A DNA stretch of 30,055 nt from a virus. Under the pieces are notes generated by a model. That model saw only the letters and a program-made list of their open reading frames with translations, did not search any database and was not told where the DNA came from. Of this stretch, positions 1 through 5,249 are shown piece by piece (position 1 is the first letter of the stretch; each line of letters opens with the position of its first letter). The stretch covers positions 1 through 30,055 of the IMG/VR virus record IMGVR_UViG_3300021403_000041, one strand, 5' to 3'. The translations under genes were made by a program, and so were the position numbers.

Positions 1-2
1 CG

Positions 3-272
3 TCACGATTTAGACGCTCCTGCTCCAGCTCCCGCTCCTGCTCCAGCTCCCGCTCCCGCTCCAGCTCCCGCTCCCGCTACTGCTCCAGCTGCTGCGCCCG
101 CCCCCGCTCCTGCTCCCGCTCCCGCTCCCGCTCCCGCTACTGCTCCAGCTTCCGCTCCCGCTCCTGCTCCAGCTCCAGCGCCCGCTCCCGCTCCCGCTCC
201 AGCTCCCGCTCCCGCTCCCGCTCCAGCTACTGCTCCAACTCCCGCTCTGATCAAAGCCAGCTCGAAGAACAC
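3..272 (-). CDS. Gly-Ala repeat protein or C-terminal extension
   Basis: An 89-residue frame made almost wholly of alternating Gly and Ala after a short start with a GTG codon (FFELALIRAG). A few Val and Glu residues interrupt the pattern. It lies in the same frame as the upstream gene at 279-620, separated only by a TGA and two codons (CGG CGA). It could therefore be a separate ORF with a weak start, a readthrough extension of its neighbour, or a tail cut off by a recent stop mutation. No convincing Shine-Dalgarno sequence precedes the GTG. An alternative minus frame starting GTG at 282 reads Ser-Gly-Trp-Arg, but repeat variation is non-synonymous there, so I prefer the Gly-Ala frame. Function unknown. 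Confidence 0.4.
   Translation of the reverse strand: MFFELALIRAGVGAVAGAGAGAGAGAGAGAGAGAGAGAGAEAGAVAGAGAGAGAGAGAGAAAGAVAGAGAGAGAGAGAGAGAGAGASKS
16..246. repeat. Imperfect hexanucleotide tandem repeat (gctccn)
   Basis: About 38 units of gctccn run from near the left edge to about 246. The last base varies among t, a and c, and a few units are changed (gctact, gcttcc, gctgct). On the minus strand this reads Gly-Ala, and nearly all unit variation falls on wobble positions of that frame. The antisense Ala-Pro frame on the plus strand is equally synonymous, so wobble alone does not tell the strand. Such hexamer arrays change length by slippage without changing frame. Confidence 0.9.
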
Positions 273-278
273 TCGCCG

Positions 279-620
279 TCACTTTTGCGATCTCGGAGAA
301 ATAGTGATTTTAACGGCGTCCACGACCGCGCCGCGTCCCACTATCACGCGCCCGTCAGGAAATGGCTCCACTTCGCCAAACTCGGCCTTCTTCAGCGCGT
401 CTGAGAATCGGCCAGTATCCGCAATCCAGGCCGCATCTTCGATCACGAGCTCATGTTCAGTCACGGCCACGAGTCGGCCGGTGTCAATCATGGTCACGGT
501 GCGAATGAGGTAAACCGCTCCGATCTCCCATGAGGCGTTCTGACACGACGGCACCGATGCACCGCCAAACATCTGTTGAATCGTGCGAATCTCTCCGAGT
601 GTCAACTTATCGAGTTCCAA
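279..620 (-). CDS. Hypothetical early phage protein, TTG start
   Basis: 113 residues, no family recognised. The start is TTG, chosen because a clear Shine-Dalgarno sequence (AAGGAG) lies seven bases upstream. The protein is soluble and mixed in charge, with a probably beta-rich second half (EHELVIEDAAWI, then DGRVIVGRGAVVDAVKI). It is the last ordinary gene of the leftward operon, 10 bases after the stop of the gene at 631-891. It ends in TGA directly followed, in the same frame, by the Gly-Ala tract. An antisense frame (304-513) exists but reads like a Ser/Thr-rich shadow. Confidence 0.7.
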   Translation of the reverse strand: MELDKLTLGEIRTIQQMFGGASVPSCQNASWEIGAVYLIRTVTMIDTGRLVAVTEHELVIEDAAWIADTGRFSDALKKAEFGEVEPFPDGRVIVGRGAVVDAVKITISPRSQK

Positions 621-630
621 TGCGATCTCC

Positions 631-891
631 TTAGGTGACTTTAGTTAACGAGCGCGTGCCATCGGACGCGCCATTGAGAATCTGTCGGTGGCGATGCGCG
701 GCCCGTGCGTAGAACTCCTCGCGGGAGAGATTCGGCGTGGCCCACCACGAATCCATCTTCGGCGCATCTCGCATCGCGGCTTTCTTTGCTTGCGCTAGGC
801 GGTTAAAGTTCGTGTTGTCCTGATTCCACTTGGAGGGCTTTACGGAGCCCTTCGCGTGCTTCGGTGGCTTCAGGTTAGGAACGATGCTCAT
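631..891 (-). CDS. Hypothetical basic early protein
   Basis: 86 residues starting at the ATG that overlaps the previous stop (TGATG). A TTG one codon earlier is also possible. The first half is rich in Lys, Pro and Asn (LKPPKHAKGSVKPSKW), the second half is helical and basic (SREEFYARAAHRHRQIL). The composition would suit nucleic-acid or protein binding, but no domain is recognised. It is translationally coupled to the gene at 891-1097. Confidence 0.65.
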   Translation of the reverse strand: MSIVPNLKPPKHAKGSVKPSKWNQDNTNFNRLAQAKKAAMRDAPKMDSWWATPNLSREEFYARAAHRHRQILNGASDGTRSLTKVT

Positions 892-1097
892 CAAATACGC
901 CGATGCGCTGACACTTCCTGAAGCGCCCGATATGGACTAAAGGCCTTGATATCTCCAGCACGAATGCGACCGCGCACGCGAAATTCGCAGACCTTCCCGC
1001 GCGTGCGATTCTCAAAGTGGTCAATGAACACAGTCCCGTCCTTCAACTCAACGCGAACCTTCTTGCCACGCTGAATCTCGGTGTGCGGCGTCTTCAT
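891..1097 (-). CDS. Small SH3-like beta protein (hypothetical)
   Basis: 68 residues, basic, with alternating hydrophobic strands around KKVRVELKDGTVFIDHFENR and VCEFRVRGRIRAGDIKAFSP. This pattern resembles small SH3-like or Sm-like barrels that bind nucleic acid; this is inference from strand pattern only. The ATG at 1097 lies two bases after the stop of the gene at 1100-1354, with a weak GGGGA upstream. Its stop overlaps the next start as TGATG. Confidence 0.65.
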   Translation of the reverse strand: MKTPHTEIQRGKKVRVELKDGTVFIDHFENRTRGKVCEFRVRGRIRAGDIKAFSPYRALQEVSAHRRI

Positions 1098-1099
1098 TG

Positions 1100-1354
1100 T
1101 TAGTGAATCCCCGTGTCATCATCATTAACAAGCAATGCGCGGATATTTGCGATCAATGTCGCACTGCGCGCAGTTTCATTAGCGATGCTCTTCGTGAACT
1201 GTGAATGCCGTATTTTCTCTGCGTCCCAATGCTGCTGAATCAGTGACGTGCCTTTGTCGAATCCAGCCAGAAAGCCTCGCACGTAGCACATCCGACAGAG
1301 ACAGCCATAGCCTAGAACAACAACTGCGCCTATTACATAAATCTCAGCGCTCAT
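1100..1354 (-). CDS. Small membrane-anchored protein
   Basis: 84 residues. Residues 5-21 (IYVIGAVVVLGYGCLCR) form one predicted membrane segment at the N terminus. It is followed by a Gly/Phe turn (RGFLAGFDKG) and a helical, soluble C-terminal part. Topology is probably N-out or signal-anchor; no catalytic motif is seen. The ATG at 1354 overlaps the TGA of the upstream zinc-finger gene (ATGA), which fixes the start and implies coupled translation. A small inner-membrane protein in an early phage operon could act in superinfection exclusion or host takeover, but nothing in the sequence shows this. Confidence 0.65.
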   Translation of the reverse strand: MSAEIYVIGAVVVLGYGCLCRMCYVRGFLAGFDKGTSLIQQHWDAEKIRHSQFTKSIANETARSATLIANIRALLVNDDDTGIH

Positions 1355-1602
1355 CGCGGCGTCTCTCCCCCTCCGACCGAGGCAAGTCTTTCTGCGATAC
1401 GCGCATCAAGATACGCTGCGATAAGATCACCGACCATCTGGTCTGGATATTCGACGAGCCACTGTTTCAACTCACCCACACTCACCACCAGCACATCATC
1501 GCCGCCGCAGTAGGGTTCATCGCATGAGCCGCAGCGCTCACCGTTATTACAGTTGCGATGATCACAGGCTGGGCATGACCATTCCACATATTGCGGGCTC
1601 AT
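1351..1602 (-). CDS. RanBP2-type zinc-finger protein
   Basis: 83 residues. Residues 8-26 match the RanBP2-type zinc-finger pattern exactly: W-x-C-x2-C-x3-N-x6-C-x2-C (WSCPAC, then DHRN, then CGSC). A further Cys follows in EPYCGGDD. This finger type usually binds RNA or ubiquitin in eukaryotes and occurs in some bacterial and phage proteins. The second half (about residues 36-75) looks helical and acidic (GELKQWLVEYPDQMVGDLIAAYLD) and could be a partner-binding helix pair. The start ATG at 1602 overlaps the stop of the gene at 1599-1859 (ATGA). Function unknown; the zinc site is the firm part. Confidence 0.75.
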   Translation of the reverse strand: MSPQYVEWSCPACDHRNCNNGERCGSCDEPYCGGDDVLVVSVGELKQWLVEYPDQMVGDLIAAYLDARIAERLASVGGGETPR

Positions 1603-1859
1603 GCGGTCTTTTCGTTGGCCGCAAGTGTGGCAATGGTGAGTTGCTTGAAGCGTTCAGGGTTAAGAGTGGTTCCCAACTCAGTCGCGATTCGCATCTTCAA
1701 TGTCAGTCCGGCGATATCGTCTGGCACCACACGTTCAACGGCTGCGATGAATTCATCAAGCAACATCTTGCTCACGACTTGCACCATGTCAGCGCAGAGT
1801 TGTGTCTCACGCTCACTGATTTCGCCATACGCGTTGAGGCCAGTGATCGAGAGCGCCAT
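1599..1859 (-). CDS. Hypothetical early protein with ANEKTA C terminus
   Basis: 86 residues, mostly helical by composition, no family recognised. The C terminus is PERFKQLTIATLAANEKTA, which matches the ends of the three genes upstream in the same operon. Its codons differ synonymously from the others (GAA, ACC). The ATG at 1857-1859 follows directly after the TAG of the gene at 1860-2228 (TAGATG). Its own TGA overlaps the next ATG. The shared ending may be a protein signal or a conserved translation-coupling module. Confidence 0.65.
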   Translation of the reverse strand: MALSITGLNAYGEISERETQLCADMVQVVSKMLLDEFIAAVERVVPDDIAGLTLKMRIATELGTTLNPERFKQLTIATLAANEKTA

Positions 1860-2228
1860 CTAAGCCGTTTTCTCGTTGGCGACGAGCGCCGACAGGCGGT
1901 TCACGAGTTTGCCGATGTTCTCGAATTCATCGAAATGCCATGTACCCACGCGGCCATCGAGGTCTGGATACTCATACTCGTACCGTTCTTGGACGAGGCC
2001 GCATAATTCACAGCGTCGGTGACGGATGGGCGGATTCGTCAGCGCCACGCCATCATCGAGTTTCCATAAGTGATCGTGCGCTGGATACCCCATCACCATG
2101 AAGTTGCCCGCACTAATCCACGCCTGCACATCCTGCGTCACATCCATAACTCTTAAACGCAATGCGTCCAGATCTCGTTTGTATCCTTCAGCCATTACGA
2201 GCGACGCGTCGTTGACTTGATCGCTCAT
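1860..2228 (-). CDS. Hypothetical early protein, CxxC, ANEKTA C terminus
   Basis: 122 residues from the ATG at 2228 (MSDQVNDAS). I chose this start because that ATG overlaps the stop of the upstream frame (ATGA), as at most junctions here. The open frame continues to the next upstream gene, but only because that gene is frameshifted. A CELCG motif near residue 76 and a His in GTWHFDEFEN could form a metal site. The C terminus is NRLSALVANEKTA followed by TAG. No family recognised. Confidence 0.6.
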   Translation of the reverse strand: MSDQVNDASLVMAEGYKRDLDALRLRVMDVTQDVQAWISAGNFMVMGYPAHDHLWKLDDGVALTNPPIRHRRCELCGLVQERYEYEYPDLDGRVGTWHFDEFENIGKLVNRLSALVANEKTA

Positions 2229-2477
2229 GCGGTTGTCTCGTTGTCGGGGAGCGCCCGCAGCCAACTCGTGAATTTCTGAAAGCGTGATGGCGCGGGCTCG
2301 TCCCACGTCATTTTCATGCGAGAGTGCATCGAAACATGATTGCATGGCGGCTCTATCTTCATCGCTCTTTCGCTGAAACTCTGCATCAAACGCGGCGCAC
2401 TCCGCACGATATTTATGCCCGCGTCCATGCGCAAGGTCAAGGATGTCTGGATAGGGAGCGTCAATCTTCCACTTCAT
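2225..2477 (-). CDS. Small early protein, apparently frameshifted
   Basis: The reading frame starts at the ATG at 2477, which overlaps the stop of the RHH gene (ATGA), and gives MKWKIDAPYPD. After about 55 codons (near AMQSCFDALSHE) the coding signal appears to move to another frame that ends PSRFQKFTSWLRALPDNETTA at 2225. The shared C-terminal peptide and better third-position GC support that second frame. The span is 253 bases, one too many for a single frame; removing one base in the AAAA run (plus-strand 2311-2314) gives one 83-residue ORF. Either there is a one-base insertion, a sequencing error, or a programmed slip. Read without the shift, this ORF would fuse to the next gene. Function unknown. 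Confidence 0.5.
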
Positions 2478-2638
2478 GCCGTCTTCTCGTTGGCGGCTAA
2501 GGCACGCAGCAGCAGCCCGCGAATGACCCACGACTGCGATCGATCCTGCGCGCGGGCGAGTCGTTCGATCTGTTCGCGCAATTCCGGCTCCGCTTTGAAG
2601 CCCATTACCTTCGCGCGCTTCTGCTTATGTTTCGTCAC
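2474..2638 (-). CDS. Ribbon-helix-helix transcriptional regulator
   Basis: 54 residues from GTG at 2638. The layout fits a CopG/Arc-like ribbon-helix-helix protein: a short strand (RAKVMGFKAE), then helix one (PELREQIERLARAQ), the DRSQS turn, and helix two (WVIRGLLLRALAA). Such proteins dimerise and insert the strand pair in the DNA major groove. It is the first gene of the leftward operon and faces the divergent control region, so it likely autoregulates and may control the rightward replication operon. The GTG lies only seven bases after a near-consensus -10, suggesting a leaderless mRNA. An internal ATG would cut off part of the DNA-binding strand. The C terminus LAANEKTA is shared with downstream genes. 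Confidence 0.75.
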   Translation of the reverse strand: MTKHKQKRAKVMGFKAEPELREQIERLARAQDRSQSWVIRGLLLRALAANEKTA

Positions 2639-2645
2639 GGCAGAG

Positions 2646-2675
2646 AATATAAACCAACAACAAACGACGTGTCAA
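2646..2675 (-). promoter_or_regulatory. Leftward sigma70-type promoter
   Basis: On the minus strand TTGACA (2675-2670) is followed after 18 bases by TATATT (2651-2646), or after 17 by TTATAT. This is close to the sigma70 consensus. The predicted transcription start is about position 2639, just before or at the GTG of the RHH gene, leaving little or no leader. Confidence 0.7.
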
Positions 2676-2686
2676 GGGTTGTTGAC
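2671..2686. promoter_or_regulatory. Candidate operator (inverted repeat)
   Basis: GTCAA-N6-TTGAC is a perfect 5-bp inverted repeat centred between the two divergent promoters, and its arms are parts of both -35 boxes. A dimeric RHH protein binding here would block both. The symmetry may simply arise from two opposed -35 boxes. Confidence 0.35.
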
Positions 2687-2710
2687 TTGCGAATTAAAGG
2701 GTTCTATAGT
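2682..2710 (+). promoter_or_regulatory. Rightward sigma70-type promoter
   Basis: TTGACT (2682-2687), a 17-base spacer and TATAGT (2705-2710) resemble sigma70 consensus. The predicted transcription start is about 2717, which lies after the best GTG start of the replication gene (2709). So either this box is not used, or translation begins at a later TTG (2745). Confidence 0.5.
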
Positions 2711-3614
2711 GTCCGCTCACACCTATGACGAATACGAGCGCGCCTTGGGCCTGACTGCATTGTGGTGGTGGATTGACCGTTGGAGAAAGTCCACGGCCTA
2801 CACCGATATGACCCTCGAAGAGCAAGGGGCGTACCGTAACCTGTTAGACGAAGCGCATCTGCGCGGGGGCTACCTGCCGACCGATGAACGCATCCTCGCG
2901 AAAGCCTGTGGAGACGCGCTCGCCTGGTCTCGCGTTCGCTCATCCGTTCTTTCGAAATTCACTACCACAGATCGCGGTTACTACAATGAAACATTAGCCT
3001 TAGTGCTTCAAGAATCGGAACGCCGGGCCGACAAGCAGCGCCGCTATCGTGAGCGTCTTGGTAACGATAGACGTAACGGTGACGGTAACGCGGCTGGTAA
3101 CAAGCCGGGTAACAACCTTGGTTCTCCGTCTCCGTCTCCGTCTCCGTCTCCGTCTCCGTCTCCGTCTCCGTCTCCTGATGGATCTCTAGATATAAATAAC
3201 AAGCTAGTTAGAAGCAGCAGTGTCTCTACCACCAGCGCGAACGGCAGCAGCAACGGCCATGCAAAACCTCAGCAGGTGAACGGGCGCAGTAAACATCCCA
3301 TTTTTCAAGGTCAGCGGTTCGTGGTGTTTGACTGGATGCTGGAAGACATGCGCCGTATCCTCGGCCCTGAGAATCTTGATCGCTTTGATGTTCACGAATG
3401 GTTCTTCACACTCGATGCCCGTCTCGCGAAAACCACGGTGACATTGAAACGCAACGATGTGTGGCCGTTCCTGCAATCCGAACTCGTGAAGGAATCGATT
3501 AAGCGTGGAATGCCGATCATCGATCCGAATCAGATGGAAGCCAAGCCTCATGTGAGCAAGCAAACCTCGCGTCTTCTCGCGGCTATCTCGACCATGAAGG
3601 ACACTCTTGACTAA
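2709..3614 (+). CDS. YdaU/DUF1376-like replication protein
   Basis: 301 residues from GTG at 2709, which has an AAAGGG seven bases upstream; TTG at 2745 is the alternative. Residues 15-75 match the DUF1376 (YdaU) pattern: ALWWWIDRW, MTLEEQGAYRNLLDEAHLRG, YLPTDERILAKACG. This winged-helix-like domain is found in phage replisome organiser proteins that bind the origin. A Lys/Arg-rich stretch (ADKQRRYRERL) and a Ser-Pro repeat linker follow, then a C-terminal region (HPIFQGQRFVVFDWMLEDM) resembling those that contact replication partners. As first gene of the rightward early operon, it likely starts phage replication. An origin may lie within this gene, but no iterons were seen. Confidence 0.75.
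   Translation: MSAHTYDEYERALGLTALWWWIDRWRKSTAYTDMTLEEQGAYRNLLDEAHLRGGYLPTDERILAKACGDALAWSRVRSSVLSKFTTTDRGYYNETLALVLQESERRADKQRRYRERLGNDRRNGDGNAAGNKPGNNLGSPSPSPSPSPSPSPSPSPDGSLDINNKLVRSSSVSTTSANGSSNGHAKPQQVNGRSKHPIFQGQRFVVFDWMLEDMRRILGPENLDRFDVHEWFFTLDARLAKTTVTLKRNDVWPFLQSELVKESIKRGMPIIDPNQMEAKPHVSKQTSRLLAAISTMKDTLD
3123..3176 (+). repeat. Perfect TCTCCG hexamer repeat (Ser-Pro linker)
   Basis: Eight identical tctccg units followed by tctcct encode nine Ser-Pro pairs between the two halves of the YdaU-like protein. The unit length keeps frame, so slippage would only lengthen or shorten the linker. The identity of units at the DNA level suggests recent expansion. Confidence 0.95.
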
Positions 3615-4068
3615 CGCACTAATCAAGCTAGCGACGGAAAAAGAATTCGCGATCATCTTCGCGAGGATGGCTACACAGCTCCGGTGGCTGGACGCGGACG
3701 CTGCCGCGATCCAGAGCTATTACGCCGCGCTCAAAGACTTGCCGGACGAAATAATTCACGCGAGCGCCGCGCGTATCGCGAACGAACCAGGCCGAAAGTT
3801 TTTTCCGACAACCGGCGAATGGCGCGAAGTCGCCTTGCTCATCGAGCAGGAAAAGCGTCGCGCCGAATTCAGCGGCCCGCATTCATGGACTGAAGAATGC
3901 GAAACATGTCACGATACGGGATGGGAAGGATTCGACTGCACGGGCGGAAAACACGGCGGGTGTGATCGTGACCGCGAACATCTCCCGCATCACTTCGTCC
4001 GCGTTTGCCCCTGCCGTCCAACGAACCGAACCTATCAGCGCCATCAGTGGAAAGCGAAATCAGCCTAG
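3607..4068 (+). CDS. Putative helicase-loader-like protein with Cys-rich tail
   Basis: 153 residues from TTG at 3607, with AAGGA five bases upstream; the start overlaps the end of the YdaU gene. The N-terminal 90 residues are helical and follow the plan of G39P-type helicase loaders: WLDADAAAIQSYYAALKDLP, then IIHASAARIANEP, then FFPTTGEWREVALLIEQ. The C-terminal part carries Cys and His pairs (CETCHDTGWEGFDC, GCDRDREHLPHH, CPCR) suggesting one or two zinc sites. Coupling to the replication gene supports a role in loading the host or phage helicase. The family call is tentative. Confidence 0.55.
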   Translation: MTNALIKLATEKEFAIIFARMATQLRWLDADAAAIQSYYAALKDLPDEIIHASAARIANEPGRKFFPTTGEWREVALLIEQEKRRAEFSGPHSWTEECETCHDTGWEGFDCTGGKHGGCDRDREHLPHHFVRVCPCRPTNRTYQRHQWKAKSA

Positions 4069-4079
4069 GACGGCCCCCA

Positions 4080-4199
4080 ATGACTGAGCCCACACGCCTC
4101 GATCTCCTGCGTTGGCAGATCGCCTTCCCCCATATTTGTGCGGGCAAGCGCTGCGCGATTTGTCGCTGGGTATGGGAGCATGATAAAACATCACGCTAA
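4080..4199 (+). CDS. 39-residue Cys-rich small protein
   Basis: ATG at 4080 to TAA at 4197. The end contains CAGKRCAICRWVWEHD, giving a C-x4-C-x2-C plus His cluster that could hold zinc. Its stop overlaps the start of the next gene as TAATG. A longer version from 4005 in the same frame would overlap the upstream gene and is less likely. Function unknown. Confidence 0.55.
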   Translation: MTEPTRLDLLRWQIAFPHICAGKRCAICRWVWEHDKTSR

Positions 4200-4552
4200 T
4201 GGCGCAGACACGTCGCGACTTTCTCAAAACACTTGGCCTTGCGGCGGCAGCGGTCTCCTTCGGCTCCGCGCTTCCTTCCGATGCAGGCGGCCCGATGCCG
4301 ATGCCTCAGGCGCTGGACGAAATCCTGCACGTCGGAGATACCTTCACTATCGCTGGCCGTTACGCCATTGATCCCATCACGCGAAAGGCCACCGATGTAC
4401 TTCAGAAATTCATCGTCACAAGCGTCACGACAGATCGCGCCGAACTCGGATTTCATCCAACGCTGAAAACTGAAACTGGGCCATCATGGCCGAAGGTTGG
4501 ACCGCTGGAGCAATTTAATCCTCCTCCACTTCTCACAAGGAAGCTCCGATGA
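4199..4552 (+). CDS. Tat-exported small protein (hypothetical)
   Basis: 117 residues. The N terminus is a textbook twin-arginine signal: TRRDFLK at residues 4-10, an Ala-rich hydrophobic core (LGLAAAAVSFGSA), then a possible cleavage region around SDAGG. This would send a folded protein across the inner membrane. The mature part (about 85 residues) looks beta-rich (HVGDTFTIAGRYAID, FIVTSVTTDRAELGFHP) and Pro-rich at the end; no domain recognised. The ATG overlaps the previous TAA, and the TGA overlaps the next ATG. A Tat signal is unexpected in a phage early region. Confidence 0.7.
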   Translation: MAQTRRDFLKTLGLAAAAVSFGSALPSDAGGPMPMPQALDEILHVGDTFTIAGRYAIDPITRKATDVLQKFIVTSVTTDRAELGFHPTLKTETGPSWPKVGPLEQFNPPPLLTRKLR

Positions 4553-4896
4553 AACTCACGACTCGCGATCAACTCGTGAAGAGGAAGGGCATCGTGATCG
4601 CGGACGGCCAGATGAAATTAGAAGTTGGCGACTACCACGGCTGCGCCGACGCGATGATGGACCTTCGCGAAATAGATGCGCAGATCACGCTATTGGATGC
4701 GCTGCGCGAATCCTTCGAGAAAAACAACGGATTATTCTCAGCTGAGTGCAAGGCAGATCTCTTTCACGCCGTGCGCTACGACATAAACTTCGACGACTGG
4801 CGTTGTCCATGCGGATATCAGTTCCGAGTGATCAGCGTTCCGAAGATGCCAGAAAAAGAAAATGCCGAAACCACAAATAATCAGACGCTATGTTGA
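4549..4896 (+). CDS. Hypothetical early protein
   Basis: 115 residues, ATGA-coupled to the Tat-signal gene. The middle is helical (REIDAQITLLDALRESFEK) and the end holds CPCGYQF followed by a tail of mixed residues. The last 35 bases overlap the start of the next gene in another frame. No family recognised. Confidence 0.65.
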   Translation: MKLTTRDQLVKRKGIVIADGQMKLEVGDYHGCADAMMDLREIDAQITLLDALRESFEKNNGLFSAECKADLFHAVRYDINFDDWRCPCGYQFRVISVPKMPEKENAETTNNQTLC

Positions 4897-5065
4897 CGCT
4901 GCTACGGTCGCAGAACTCTTAGCTTCGCCACGCGCGATGTTTACGCCGACAGGTGCGCGGACGGTGCGTATTGACGCGGATATCGAGACGGATTGGTATA
5001 TCGTTCCAGAAGATGATCCACGCTTAAACACAATCGAAGAAATTCAGAAATCAGATGCCGATTAA
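4862..5065 (+). CDS. Hypothetical small protein
   Basis: 67 residues, MPKPQIIRRYVDAATVAELL at the start and an acidic C-terminal half (DADIETDWYIVPEDDPRL). It overlaps the previous gene by 35 bases and the next by 11, as is typical in this packed operon. AAAAGAAA precedes the ATG, a weak ribosome site. Nothing shows function. Confidence 0.55.
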   Translation: MPKPQIIRRYVDAATVAELLASPRAMFTPTGARTVRIDADIETDWYIVPEDDPRLNTIEEIQKSDAD

Positions 5066-5249
5066 GCGTCTAGAGCCGAACCCAATACCCGAGTTTTATC
5101 ACGCTGATTCGTTTCCGGCTTTCGAGAAAATGCTGTGCGAGTCATGTGGGCTTCCTTGTGGACAACGCCGGATTGGTTCTGGGCTTGAAACCGTGAAGTG
5201 CCCGAAGTGTTATCGCTGCGAGACTTCAGACGAGCGATCCAATGCCTGA
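5055..5249 (+). CDS. Small zinc-ribbon protein
   Basis: 64 residues. CESCGLPCG and CPKCYRC are spaced as a four-Cys zinc ribbon (about residues 28-58). Its start MPIKRLE is almost the same as that of the next gene, and the two share 13 identical bases there (AAGCGTCTAGAGC). Overlaps with both neighbours imply coupled translation. Could bind DNA or protein; not assigned. Confidence 0.6.
   Translation: MPIKRLEPNPIPEFYHADSFPAFEKMLCESCGLPCGQRRIGSGLETVKCPKCYRCETSDERSNA

Noticed and set aside
16-246. CRISPR-like array
   Set aside because: The units are six bases with no spacers, so this is a simple tandem repeat.
10-282. Minus-strand Ser/Gly/Trp frame over the repeat, GTG at 282
   Set aside because: Repeat variation is non-synonymous in this frame (Gly, Arg, Trp), unlike the Gly-Ala frame; its overlapping start is the only point in favour.
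1-513. Plus-strand open frame with Ala-Pro repeats, open at the left edge and ending at 513
   Set aside because: It is antisense to a gene with a good ribosome site (279-620), and its second half reads as a Ser/Thr-rich shadow. It cannot be ruled out for the repeat part itself.
1599-2500. ANEKTA endings as tmRNA (ssrA) tag sequences
   Set aside because: No tmRNA gene is present, the peptide does not end in the usual ALAA, and it is encoded in ordinary genes.
2340-2708. Upstream extension of the YdaU gene on the plus strand
   Set aside because: It would cover the divergent promoters and lie antisense to the RHH and following genes; GTG at 2709 has a proper ribosome site.
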